A DNA stretch of 6,893 nucleotides from the NCBI GenBank assembly GCA_005885025.1, contig VAYC01000027.1, forward strand, positions 1 to 6,893, in the 5' to 3' direction. A program made the position numbers and the translations under genes. Below, piece after piece: positions 1 to 6,025 of the stretch (within the stretch, counting starts at the first letter, position 1; each line of letters begins with the position of its first letter). The notes under the pieces are model-generated. The model did not search any database and was not told where the DNA came from. It was given only the letters and a program-made list of their open reading frames with translations. The stretch is from Actinomycetota bacterium (GTDB taxonomy: Bacteria; Actinomycetota; UBA4738).

Positions 1-422
1 CGCACCTGCCGCGAGCTCGGGATCAAGGTCGTGGCGGTCCATTCCGACGCGGACGCTCGTGCCCGCCACGTCGCCCTGGCGGACGAGGCCGTTCATCTCT
101 CCGGCGTGGCGCCGGCGGAGACCTATCTGAACATCCCTGCCGTCGTGGACGCGGCTCGGAGGACCGGCGCGGAAGCCATTCATCCCGGCTATGGGTTCCT
201 CTCGGAGCGGGCCGAAGCTGCCGAAGCCGTCGCCGACGCCGGACTGGTCTGGATCGGACCACCGCCGGGCGCGCTGCGGCTGGCAGGCGACAAGGTCCAG
301 TCCCGGCGCCTGGCGGAGTCCGCCGGAGTGGCTCCAGTGCCGGGGACCCTCGAACCGGTTGAAGGCCTGGATGAGGTCGTAGCGTTCGGCGATCGCCACG
401 GGTACCCGGTCGCGATCAAGGG
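1..422 (+). pseudogene. Biotin carboxylase of an acyl-CoA carboxylase, N-terminal part (5' partial, frameshifted)
   Basis: This is the N-terminal lobe and the start of the ATP-grasp domain of a biotin carboxylase, the subunit that uses ATP and bicarbonate to carboxylate biotin in acetyl-/propionyl-/methylcrotonyl-type acyl-CoA carboxylases in the cytoplasm. The window opens inside the gene at a segment reading RTCRELGIKVVAVHSDAD; by comparison with E. coli AccC about 18 residues are missing upstream. Family motifs follow in order: ETYLNIPAVVDAA, AIHPGYGFLSER, IGPPPGALRLAGDKV, and GYPVAIK ending at base 420. Homology then leaves this frame. The next residues should be a run of about seven Ala/Ser/Gly before RG, but the frame runs into unrelated sequence and stops at 715-717. 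The continuation (GGRGLKVA) lies two bases further on, in another frame, from 423. I read this piece and the next as one gene broken by a deletion of about 13 bases, which is either a true mutation or an assembly error. Confidence 0.85.
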
Positions 423-434
423 GGCGGTCGTGGT
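421..434 (+). other. Frameshift/deletion site in the ATP-binding glycine loop of biotin carboxylase
   Basis: Before this point the biotin carboxylase reads in frame 1 (VAIK, 409-420); after it the same protein continues in frame 3 (GGRGLKV, from 423). Only two bases (GG, 421-422) separate the two halves. In family members such as E. coli AccC (Lys, then ASGGGGG, then RG), five more residues stand between the Lys and the final GGRG. Fifteen bases are expected and two are present, so about 13 are missing. The ancestral stretch would have been a run of GGC/GCG/GGT-like codons, prone to slippage and to assembly collapse. Confidence 0.8.
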
Positions 435-440
435 CTCAAG

Positions 441-1661
441 GTGGCGCGGAGCGCGGAGGAGGTCCCGGCGGCACTGGAGTCGGCCATACGCGAGGCTCAG
501 TCCTACTTCGGGTACGGCGATGTCTATCTCGAGCGATATCTCCCCGCTCCCAAGCACATCGAGGTGCAGGTCCTGGCCGAGGCTCCCGGTCGCACGCTCT
601 GGCTCGGCGCCCGCGACTGCTCTTTGCAACGGCGGCATCAGAAGCTGGTGGAGGAGACCCCTCCGGCGGGGTTCGCCGAGCTGGTCCCCGCCATGGGCCA
701 GGCCGCCCTCGATGTAGCCAACGCGTGCGGATACGTCAACGCCGGAACGGTCGAATTCCTCCTCGATCCCGGGGACCGGCAGTTCTACTTCCTGGAGGTC
801 AACGCCCGCCTCCAGGTCGAGCACACAGTCACCGAGGAGGTCCACGGCCTCGACCTGGTGGCCGCGCAGATCCGGATCGCGGCCGGCGCGCCGCTCGGCT
901 TCGAGCAGGGGGATCTGCTCCCGGGTGGCATCCTCAGGCCCCGTGGGCACGCCATCGAGTGCCGGATCAACGCGGAGGATCCTGCGAAGGGCTTCCTCCC
1001 CACGCCTGGTCGAATCGCGCGTTACCAGGAGCCCGGCGGCCCGGGCATCCGGGTGGACTCAGGCTTCGGCGAAGGCGACGAGATCCCACCGGCCTACGAC
1101 AGCCTGATCGCCAAGGTGGTGGCGTGGGCCCCGACGAGGGAGGACGCCCGAAGGAGGATGCTGCGGGCGCTCGAGGAGTTCGTTATCGAAGGCATCCCCA
1201 CGACCATGCCCGCCCACAAGATCCTCCTGGGATCGCCGCAGTTCGTCGACGGGACCTACACGACGCGAACCGCCGAGGGCGGGGCCCTGGAAATGCTCAG
1301 GGGCCCGACCGTACCGGCTCCCGCCGACACTTCGGGACGACGCTGGGAGCCGGTCGTGTTGATGATCGAGGGAAGCGCCGTCAGGCTCTGGCACCCCGCG
1401 ATGGCCGCCTCCGCGGCAGCGGGTAGCACGGCGCGACGGGGATCCGGACAGGGATCGGTGGTGGCCCCCATGCACGGCACGATCATCAAGGTGTTGGTAC
1501 GGCCGGGCGACGTGGTCGAGTCCGGCGATGCGGTCGCCATCCTTGAGGCGATGAAGATGGAGACGCAGCTCACCGCGGCCGTAGGCGGGACCGTCAAGGC
1601 CGTTGAGGTGGAGACGGGCGACATCGTCGAGTCCGGTCGGATCGTGGCGGTGATCGAGTGA
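441..1661 (+). CDS. Biotin carboxylase C-terminal part plus biotin carrier domain (3' part of the frameshifted gene)
   Basis: This is the rest of the same acyl-CoA carboxylase subunit. Homology begins at 423 (GGRGLKVA), but the first usable start codon is the GTG at 441; there is no ribosome binding site, so I do not think this is a native start. ATP-grasp active-site residues are present: the His of HIEVQVLAE (555-557), the Lys of RRHQKLVEE, the Glu of GTVEFLLD, and the block NARLQVEH (Asn 801-803, Arg 807-809, Glu 819-821). The C-terminal biotin carboxylase domain follows (HAIECRINAEDP, GFLPTPGRI, PPAYDSLIAKV). A short Ala/Gly-rich linker leads to a biotinyl domain (VVAPMHGTI onward). Its EAMKM motif spans 1545-1559, with the biotin-accepting Lys at 1554-1556. 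Restored, the protein would have about 576 residues, the usual size of actinobacterial BC-BCCP fusions such as AccA3 and shorter than PccA/MccA alpha subunits. Substrate cannot be decided because the carboxyltransferase partner is not in the window. Confidence 0.9.
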   Translation: MARSAEEVPAALESAIREAQSYFGYGDVYLERYLPAPKHIEVQVLAEAPGRTLWLGARDCSLQRRHQKLVEETPPAGFAELVPAMGQAALDVANACGYVNAGTVEFLLDPGDRQFYFLEVNARLQVEHTVTEEVHGLDLVAAQIRIAAGAPLGFEQGDLLPGGILRPRGHAIECRINAEDPAKGFLPTPGRIARYQEPGGPGIRVDSGFGEGDEIPPAYDSLIAKVVAWAPTREDARRRMLRALEEFVIEGIPTTMPAHKILLGSPQFVDGTYTTRTAEGGALEMLRGPTVPAPADTSGRRWEPVVLMIEGSAVRLWHPAMAASAAAGSTARRGSGQGSVVAPMHGTIIKVLVRPGDVVESGDAVAILEAMKMETQLTAAVGGTVKAVEVETGDIVESGRIVAVIE

Positions 1662-1679
1662 GGGCGAGAGCGAAGCCGC

Positions 1680-1692
1680 TACGATGAGCCCG
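1680..1692 (+). promoter_or_regulatory. Putative -10 box for leaderless start of the VOC gene
   Basis: TACGAT at 1680-1685 matches the TANNNT -10 pattern and ends six bases before the GTG start at 1692. With the usual spacing, transcription would begin at or next to the G of the start codon. No Shine-Dalgarno-like sequence lies in the normal window; the nearest purine run (GAGGG near 1660) is too far upstream. No convincing -35 box is visible. This is inferred from spacing and from the similar arrangement at two other genes in the window. Confidence 0.45.
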
Positions 1693-2087
1693 TGGCCGAC
1701 CCGATCCTGAAGCAGCTCGATCTGATCTTCTACTGGGTCTCGGACATGGACCGCGCCGTGTCTTTTTATCGCGATGTCCTGGGCCTCCGCTTGGTCCGGC
1801 GCGACGAGGAGAAATGGGTGGAGTTCGAATCCGGCGGCCGGCGGTTGGCTCTGCATGCTGTCGCCGAGGGCCAACCGATGACGCCCGGGGGAGCCACCGC
1901 GGTCTTCTCGGTGGACGATCTGGATCGAGCCAAGGCGGACCTGTCCTCCCGTGGCGTCAGGTTCGGACACGAAGGCGACGTGGCAGGTTTCGCCCGGTTC
2001 GCCTCCTTCCTCGATTCCGAAGGGAATACGGTCCAGCTCATCGAATACGAGGGACGAGAGGCCGGGTCACCACCACGGGCGTCGTAG
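1692..2087 (+). CDS. VOC family protein (glyoxalase/bleomycin-resistance/dioxygenase fold)
   Basis: A 131-residue cytoplasmic protein made of one vicinal-oxygen-chelate unit of two beta-alpha-beta-beta-beta modules. Module 1 carries VSDMDRAVSFYRDVLGL (16-32) and WVEFESGGRRLALH (42-55). Module 2 carries VFSVDDLDRAKADLSSRGV (71-89) and FLDSEGNTVQLIEYE (106-120), the last matching the usual DPDGN-xxELxE ending. Aligned by eye to E. coli GloA, the metal positions His5, Glu56, His74 and Glu122 become Leu11, His55, Thr69 and Gln115. A Ni/Zn glyoxalase I activity is therefore unlikely; ligand binding or another chemistry is more plausible, and the substrate is unknown. GTG at 1692 is the only start codon after the in-frame stop of the upstream gene; the next Met (residue 19) would remove the first strand. 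It lies 30 bases after the carboxylase gene. A methylmalonyl-CoA epimerase (also VOC) would fit the neighbourhood, but the missing ligands argue against it. Confidence 0.88.
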   Translation: MADPILKQLDLIFYWVSDMDRAVSFYRDVLGLRLVRRDEEKWVEFESGGRRLALHAVAEGQPMTPGGATAVFSVDDLDRAKADLSSRGVRFGHEGDVAGFARFASFLDSEGNTVQLIEYEGREAGSPPRAS

Positions 2088-2160
2088 GCCCGTTCGACCC
2101 GTCTGACCTGGGCGAACTCGAGTCACCTGCCTGTCACTCCTGGCCCGTATCCTTGGTGCA
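2088..2160 (+). promoter_or_regulatory. Intergenic region with putative -10 box for leaderless start of the cyclase/STAND gene
   Basis: The gap holds TATCCT at 2148-2153, a TANNNT -10 match ending six bases before the ATG at 2160, so the transcript would begin at the start codon. There is no purine-rich ribosome binding site between 2140 and 2159 and no clear -35 box near 2125-2130. I saw no strong hairpin followed by a T-run, so no terminator is called for the upstream VOC gene. Confidence 0.45.
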
Positions 2161-5100
2161 TGCCTGACCTCCTCTGCGATCGGTGCGGGGCGGCGTTGCC
2201 CGCTGACGCCCGCTTCTGCCCCCGGTGCGGCGCACCGGTATCGGCCGTCACCACCGAAGAGCGCAAGGTCGTAACCGTCCTGTTCGCCGACCTGGTCAGC
2301 TCGACGGAACTGGCCGCCCGCCTCGACCCTGAGCGTTTCCGGGAGGTGATGGCTGCGTTCTTCCGTGCGGTCTCGGAGGAGCTGGAGTCCCTTCGGGGTC
2401 GGGCGGAGAAGTTCATCGGGGACGCGGTGATGGCGGTGTGGGGGCTTCCCCACGCCCACGACGACGACGCCCTCCGGGCCGTTCGAGCCGGGTTCGCCAT
2501 CCGTCACCGGATGGAGAGGCTGGCGGATTCGCTCGCCCTCCCAATGCCACTCCGAGTGCGGGTCGGAGTGAACACCGGCCCGGTCGCCGCCGGCTCGGGT
2601 CCGGCCGACCAGTTCCTCATGTCGGGGGCGGCCGTCAACTTGGCGGTTCGGCTGGAGGAGGCGGCGGAGCCAGACGAGATCCTGGTGGGGGAGTCGACGT
2701 GGCAGCTCACCCAGCACGCCGTGGACTACGGACCGGCGCGAAGCGTTCCTGCTCGGGGGTTTCCCGACGACGTGAAGGCGTGGCCGGCGGTGGCGCTGTC
2801 ACCTCGGTCCACGCGCAGGACCATCCCCTTGGTCGGCCGCCGGCGCGAGCTGGCGATCCTGGTCGACACGTTCGAGCGGGTGAGGAAGAGCGGCCGGGCT
2901 CATCTGCTGACGGTCCTGGGGGAACCGGGCATCGGGAAGAGCCGGCTGGTCGACGAGTTCGTGGCCGGCCTGGACGACGACGTCAAGGTCCTGTCGGGCG
3001 GCGCCAGCGACTTCGAAGAAGACGTCACGTTCGCCCCTCTCGCCGAGATGATCCTTCGCGAGCTGGGTGTGGACAGGGACGCCCCGGCCACCGTCGTCCG
3101 GGACCGCCTGGAGGAATTGGTGGCCGGATGCTGCGCTCCCTCCGAAGTCGAGCGCGTGGTGGGCCGACTCGGGCTGGCCCTCGGCCTCGGTCTGGAGGAT
3201 CGGGACCGGGATCCCGACAAGGTGTGGAGCGAGAGCCTCGCCCGGTTCGAGGAATACGTGAAGACCGAGGGGCGGGAGCGCCATCGCTATCGGGCGGCCG
3301 AGGTCCGGGCGGGCTTCCAGCAACTCCTCGACGGGCTGGCCGGACAGACTCCGGTGGTGATGGTGCTGGAGGACGTTCAGGCGGCCAGGCTGGATCTCCT
3401 CGACCTGGTCGAGCACGTGGTCCGGTCCAGCCGTCGCCTTCCCCTGCTGGTGGTCGCGGTGGGCCGCGACGAGCTCCTGGACCACCGTCCGGGATGGGCG
3501 GGCGGGATCGCGGACGCCGTGACCATGCGCCTCGACCCACTCGAGGCGGACGAGGCGAAAGAGCTGGCCATCGCGGCGGGGGAGTCCCTCGACGACGAAA
3601 CTGCCGAGCGGATCGCCCGGCAGGCAGGCGGCAACCCGTTCTTCATCGTGGAGACCACGGGGATGCTGCTGCAGCGCCACGAGGCTCACGACATCCCGGG
3701 CTCGCACAGCCACCTCCTGCCGCTGACCGTACAGGCGGTGGTGAGCTCCCGGATCGACCACCTGCGTGGCGACGCCCGCGACCTCTTACGCAAGGCGTCG
3801 GTCTTCGGCCGGTCGACGTTTTCGAAGTGGGAGCTTTCGCAGGTTGCGGAACCGAACAGCGAGCTCATCCAGATGCTGGAGGACGAAGAGTTCCTGGTCA
3901 GGGATCCCGACCGGGAGGGTGTGTGGCGGTTCCGCCACGACATGCTTCGAGACGTCGCCTACGAGAGCCTGGCGAAGCGTGACCGCCTGCGATTCCACGT
4001 CCAGGTCGCCGACGCCATCGAAAGCTCCAACGAGAGCGACCGCTACCCGCAGGCGATCGCCTTCCATCTGGAGCAGGCCGCGCGTGCCTCGTTGGACCTC
4101 CAGCCGCATGACCGCTCCCTGGCGGACCGAGCCGTGAAGGCCCTGGCCAGGGCCGGTGACCTCGCCCGGTGGCGGATGGAGTCGCGGACCGCGATCGACT
4201 TGTACGAGCGAGCACTCGCCCTGGCCGGACCGGAGGACGGATGGGCCAAGCGAGAGGCCAGGATCCTCTCGAGCGCCGGGGAGGCCCGGTACTGGCTCGG
4301 CGAATTCCAGCAGGCCAAGTCCACCCTGCTGCGCGCCCTCGCCATCGGGGGCCCCGACCCCTGGACACGGACCCACGCCAACCGCTTCCTCGGTGACGTC
4401 GTCCTCAACTCGGAGGGCGATCCGGACAAGGCCGGACCGATCTTCGACGAGGCCATGGCGGGCGCCAAGGAGTTGAACGACCCCTTCGCCTCCGCGCGAA
4501 CGCTCCTCATGGCGGGATGGGTGCCCTACTGGCGCGGGGACCTCGAGGGTGCCCACAGGATGTTCGAGGAGGCGCTGAGGATGGCCCGAGAAAATCCTGA
4601 CCCGGACGGCGATGCGTGGGGTGAGGCCCGGGCGCTGGTGGCCCTGACTTCGGTGGTCTCACCCTCGGGCAACGAGGAGGAATCGCTGCAGATGGGCCGG
4701 CGGGCGCTCGAGCTGGGACGGGAGATGCGCGATCCCTTCACCGTGGCGGTCGCCCTCGAGAACGTGGGGAACTCGCTCCGTCGGTTGATGCGATTGGACG
4801 AGGCCCAGCCGCTGATGGACGAGTCCGTTCAGATCTTCCGCGAATTGGATGCCCGATGGGAGCTCGCCAGCACGCTCGGGGATCGCGGGGAGCTGTACTG
4901 GCTCTCGGGCAGGCTGGCCGAGGCAGAGGCCGACTTGAGGGAAGCGCTGGATCTGTGTCGCAAGCTGGGCGAGCGAAGCCTGATCGGGTGGACGGCGGCT
5001 CAGCTCGCCATCGTGCTCATGGCCAAGGGTGACGTGTCCGGCGCCTGGCGGGTACTGGAGGACCCTGCCGTGAGAGCAGCGCCCGCGGACACCAGCTCGA

Positions 5101-5369
5101 ACATCTCCATCGCCTCTGCCGAGGCCCTCCTCGCGCTGCGAGAAGGCCGTCGCGACCACGCGGCCGAGTTGGCCCAGCGGGTCCTGACGACGGTACGGTC
5201 CGAGGGGTGGAGGAACCCGATGGCTGCCCGCGTCTGGTGGGTCGGGTCCGTGTTCGATCCCGAGCTTGTCGGGGGGCCGGAAGCGTTGGAAGAGGCTCGC
5301 AAGACGCTGGAGGCAGCCGGCTGGCTGCACACGTTCGCCGCGACGGATCTCGTTCGCCAGCCGCGGTGA
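2160..5369 (+). CDS. Zinc-ribbon / class III nucleotide cyclase / STAND ATPase / TPR regulator
   Basis: A 1069-residue soluble multidomain signalling protein. Residues 6-23 form a zinc ribbon (CDRC and CPRC: Cys6, Cys9, Cys20, Cys23). Residues ~35-210 are a class III adenylate/guanylate cyclase: metal-binding Asp44 (FADLVSSTE) and Asp88 (EKFIGDAVMA), purine-contact Lys84, and transition-state Asn160 and Arg164 (VNLAVRLEEA). A P-loop ATPase of the AAA_16/STAND type starts at ~222 (PLVGRRREL) with Walker A GEPGIGKSR (Lys260), a Walker-B-like strand VVMVLEDVQ (399-407) and GGNPFFIVE (490-498). A helical/winged-helix part follows to ~620 (LLRKASVFGRS, FRHDMLRDVAYESL). About ten TPR-like helical pairs fill ~660-1060 (such as EGAHRMFEEALRMA, AEAEADLREALDLC). 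No membrane segment or signal peptide is seen. ATG 2160 is the only start codon after the upstream stop, and the zinc ribbon begins at once. Known relatives suggest ligand- or partner-gated signalling; the input signal and the nucleotide product are not deducible here. The gene overlaps the next by GTGA. Confidence 0.93.
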   Translation: MPDLLCDRCGAALPADARFCPRCGAPVSAVTTEERKVVTVLFADLVSSTELAARLDPERFREVMAAFFRAVSEELESLRGRAEKFIGDAVMAVWGLPHAHDDDALRAVRAGFAIRHRMERLADSLALPMPLRVRVGVNTGPVAAGSGPADQFLMSGAAVNLAVRLEEAAEPDEILVGESTWQLTQHAVDYGPARSVPARGFPDDVKAWPAVALSPRSTRRTIPLVGRRRELAILVDTFERVRKSGRAHLLTVLGEPGIGKSRLVDEFVAGLDDDVKVLSGGASDFEEDVTFAPLAEMILRELGVDRDAPATVVRDRLEELVAGCCAPSEVERVVGRLGLALGLGLEDRDRDPDKVWSESLARFEEYVKTEGRERHRYRAAEVRAGFQQLLDGLAGQTPVVMVLEDVQAARLDLLDLVEHVVRSSRRLPLLVVAVGRDELLDHRPGWAGGIADAVTMRLDPLEADEAKELAIAAGESLDDETAERIARQAGGNPFFIVETTGMLLQRHEAHDIPGSHSHLLPLTVQAVVSSRIDHLRGDARDLLRKASVFGRSTFSKWELSQVAEPNSELIQMLEDEEFLVRDPDREGVWRFRHDMLRDVAYESLAKRDRLRFHVQVADAIESSNESDRYPQAIAFHLEQAARASLDLQPHDRSLADRAVKALARAGDLARWRMESRTAIDLYERALALAGPEDGWAKREARILSSAGEARYWLGEFQQAKSTLLRALAIGGPDPWTRTHANRFLGDVVLNSEGDPDKAGPIFDEAMAGAKELNDPFASARTLLMAGWVPYWRGDLEGAHRMFEEALRMARENPDPDGDAWGEARALVALTSVVSPSGNEEESLQMGRRALELGREMRDPFTVAVALENVGNSLRRLMRLDEAQPLMDESVQIFRELDARWELASTLGDRGELYWLSGRLAEAEADLREALDLCRKLGERSLIGWTAAQLAIVLMAKGDVSGAWRVLEDPAVRAAPADTSSNISIASAEALLALREGRRDHAAELAQRVLTTVRSEGWRNPMAARVWWVGSVFDPELVGGPEALEEARKTLEAAGWLHTFAATDLVRQPR

Positions 5370-6013
5370 GCCCGGCGCCCGACGTCGCTGACGGCGCGGG
5401 GTTGCGGCGGGCGGTCCTGTGGCGGTCGCTGACTGGGGTCGGGCTCGAGTTCTGCGGGCTGTGGCGGTACCGCCTTCCAGGGTCACGGGACGTGGACGCG
5501 TGGGCGCTGCGCGGCACGGCCGTGGCCGGATTCGACGGGGTTCCAGCCGAAGTTCGCTACCGCGTGCTCTGCGACCCGTCCTGGCGAACCCGGCGGGTGC
5601 ACGTCGGGGTGGTGCGCGGCGCCGAGAAGGCGGCGCTGCGACTGGAGGCCGACGGGGCAGGGCGCTGGAGCTCCGGGGGCCGGGAGGTCCCCGAGTACCA
5701 AGGCTCGCTCGACGTTGACCTGGGGATCGGGGCTTCGACCAACACGCTTCCCATCCGGCGCCTGAACCTGGCGGTGGGGGGAGCGGCCGAGATCGTTGCG
5801 GCCTGGGTGCGGTTCCCCGACCTCTCGCTGGAGCGGCTACCCCAGCGGTACACGCGTCTGGCGGAGGACCGCTACCGCTACGAGTCGTTGGACAGCGGCT
5901 TGACCGCAGAACTCGTCGTCGACGAACTCGGGCTCGTCGTTCATTACTCGGGGTGGTGCGAGCGGGTGGCGTCGCACGATCCGGTCCCCGCAGCATCGGA
6001 ACGAAGCCGCTAA
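5366..6013 (+). CDS. Putative glycolipid-binding protein (Glycolipid_bind, former DUF1089)
   Basis: A 215-residue protein matching, from memory of the family, the Glycolipid_bind domain (PF06475; P. aeruginosa PA1994 is the structural example). Recognisable blocks are VLWRSLTGVGLEFCGLW (17-33), GTAVAGFDGVPAEVRYRVLCD (50-70), SWRTRRVHV (72-80), LRLEADGAGRW (91-101), GSLDVDLG (113-120), STNTLPIRRLNLAVG (124-138), WVRFPDLSLE (147-156), QRYTRL (160-165), and YESLDSGLTAELVVDELGLVVHY (172-194). There is no signal peptide or membrane segment, so it is probably cytoplasmic. GTG 5366 overlaps the TGA of the cyclase/STAND gene (5367-5369), the classic arrangement for translational coupling, and no ribosome binding site of its own is visible. 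An in-frame TTG at 5402 would still keep the domain. The open frame extends upstream to 5207, but that part lies inside the preceding gene and has no family similarity. The binding role is a family-level suggestion; the true ligand is unknown. Confidence 0.88.
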   Translation: MSPAPDVADGAGLRRAVLWRSLTGVGLEFCGLWRYRLPGSRDVDAWALRGTAVAGFDGVPAEVRYRVLCDPSWRTRRVHVGVVRGAEKAALRLEADGAGRWSSGGREVPEYQGSLDVDLGIGASTNTLPIRRLNLAVGGAAEIVAAWVRFPDLSLERLPQRYTRLAEDRYRYESLDSGLTAELVVDELGLVVHYSGWCERVASHDPVPAASERSR

Positions 6014-6025
6014 CCTTTCGCGCAA
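6011..6025 (+). promoter_or_regulatory. Putative -10 box overlapping a stop codon, for leaderless start of the acyl-CoA dehydrogenase gene
   Basis: TAACCT at 6011-6016 fits TANNNT, and its first three bases are the TAA stop codon of the glycolipid-binding gene. Eight bases separate it from the ATG at 6025, which puts the expected transcription start within about two bases of the start codon. The 11-base gap between the genes has no Shine-Dalgarno sequence. No clear -35 box was found near 5988-5993, inside the upstream coding region. Confidence 0.42.

Noticed and set aside
421..434. Programmed ribosomal frameshift joining the two carboxylase halves.
   Set aside because: Shifting frame would still leave the ATP-binding loop four to five residues short, and no slippery heptamer with a downstream stimulator is evident.
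423..717. Continuation of the first biotin carboxylase frame to a stop at 715-717.
   Set aside because: Its translation turns Arg/Ser/Pro-rich and unrelated to the family right at the lesion, while the homologous sequence continues in another frame.
1659..1694. Readthrough fusion of the carboxylase with the VOC protein: both are in the same frame, separated by the TGA and ten sense codons.
   Set aside because: One shared frame out of three is likely by chance, no known BC-BCCP-VOC fusion comes to mind, and the GTG start at 1692 has its own promoter-like sequence.
1684..1710. ATG at 1684 as a start codon for a short leader peptide or for the VOC gene.
   Set aside because: It is out of frame with the VOC gene and reaches a stop after eight codons; it overlaps the putative -10 box and has no ribosome binding site.
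2088..2147. Possible terminator or operator in the gap before the cyclase/STAND gene.
   Set aside because: I found no strong inverted repeat followed by a T-run and no clean palindrome; only the -10-like box near the start codon stands out.
2438..3982. A 514-codon + strand frame inside the cyclase/STAND gene.
   Set aside because: It is a shadow frame rich in Arg, Gly and Pro without motifs, overlapping a gene with clear zinc-ribbon, cyclase, Walker A and TPR motifs.
5207..5365. Upstream extension of the glycolipid-binding gene to the ATG-like start at 5207.
   Set aside because: The extra 53 codons overlap the TPR coding region, are Arg/Gly-rich without family similarity, and the GTGA overlap at 5366 is a far better start.
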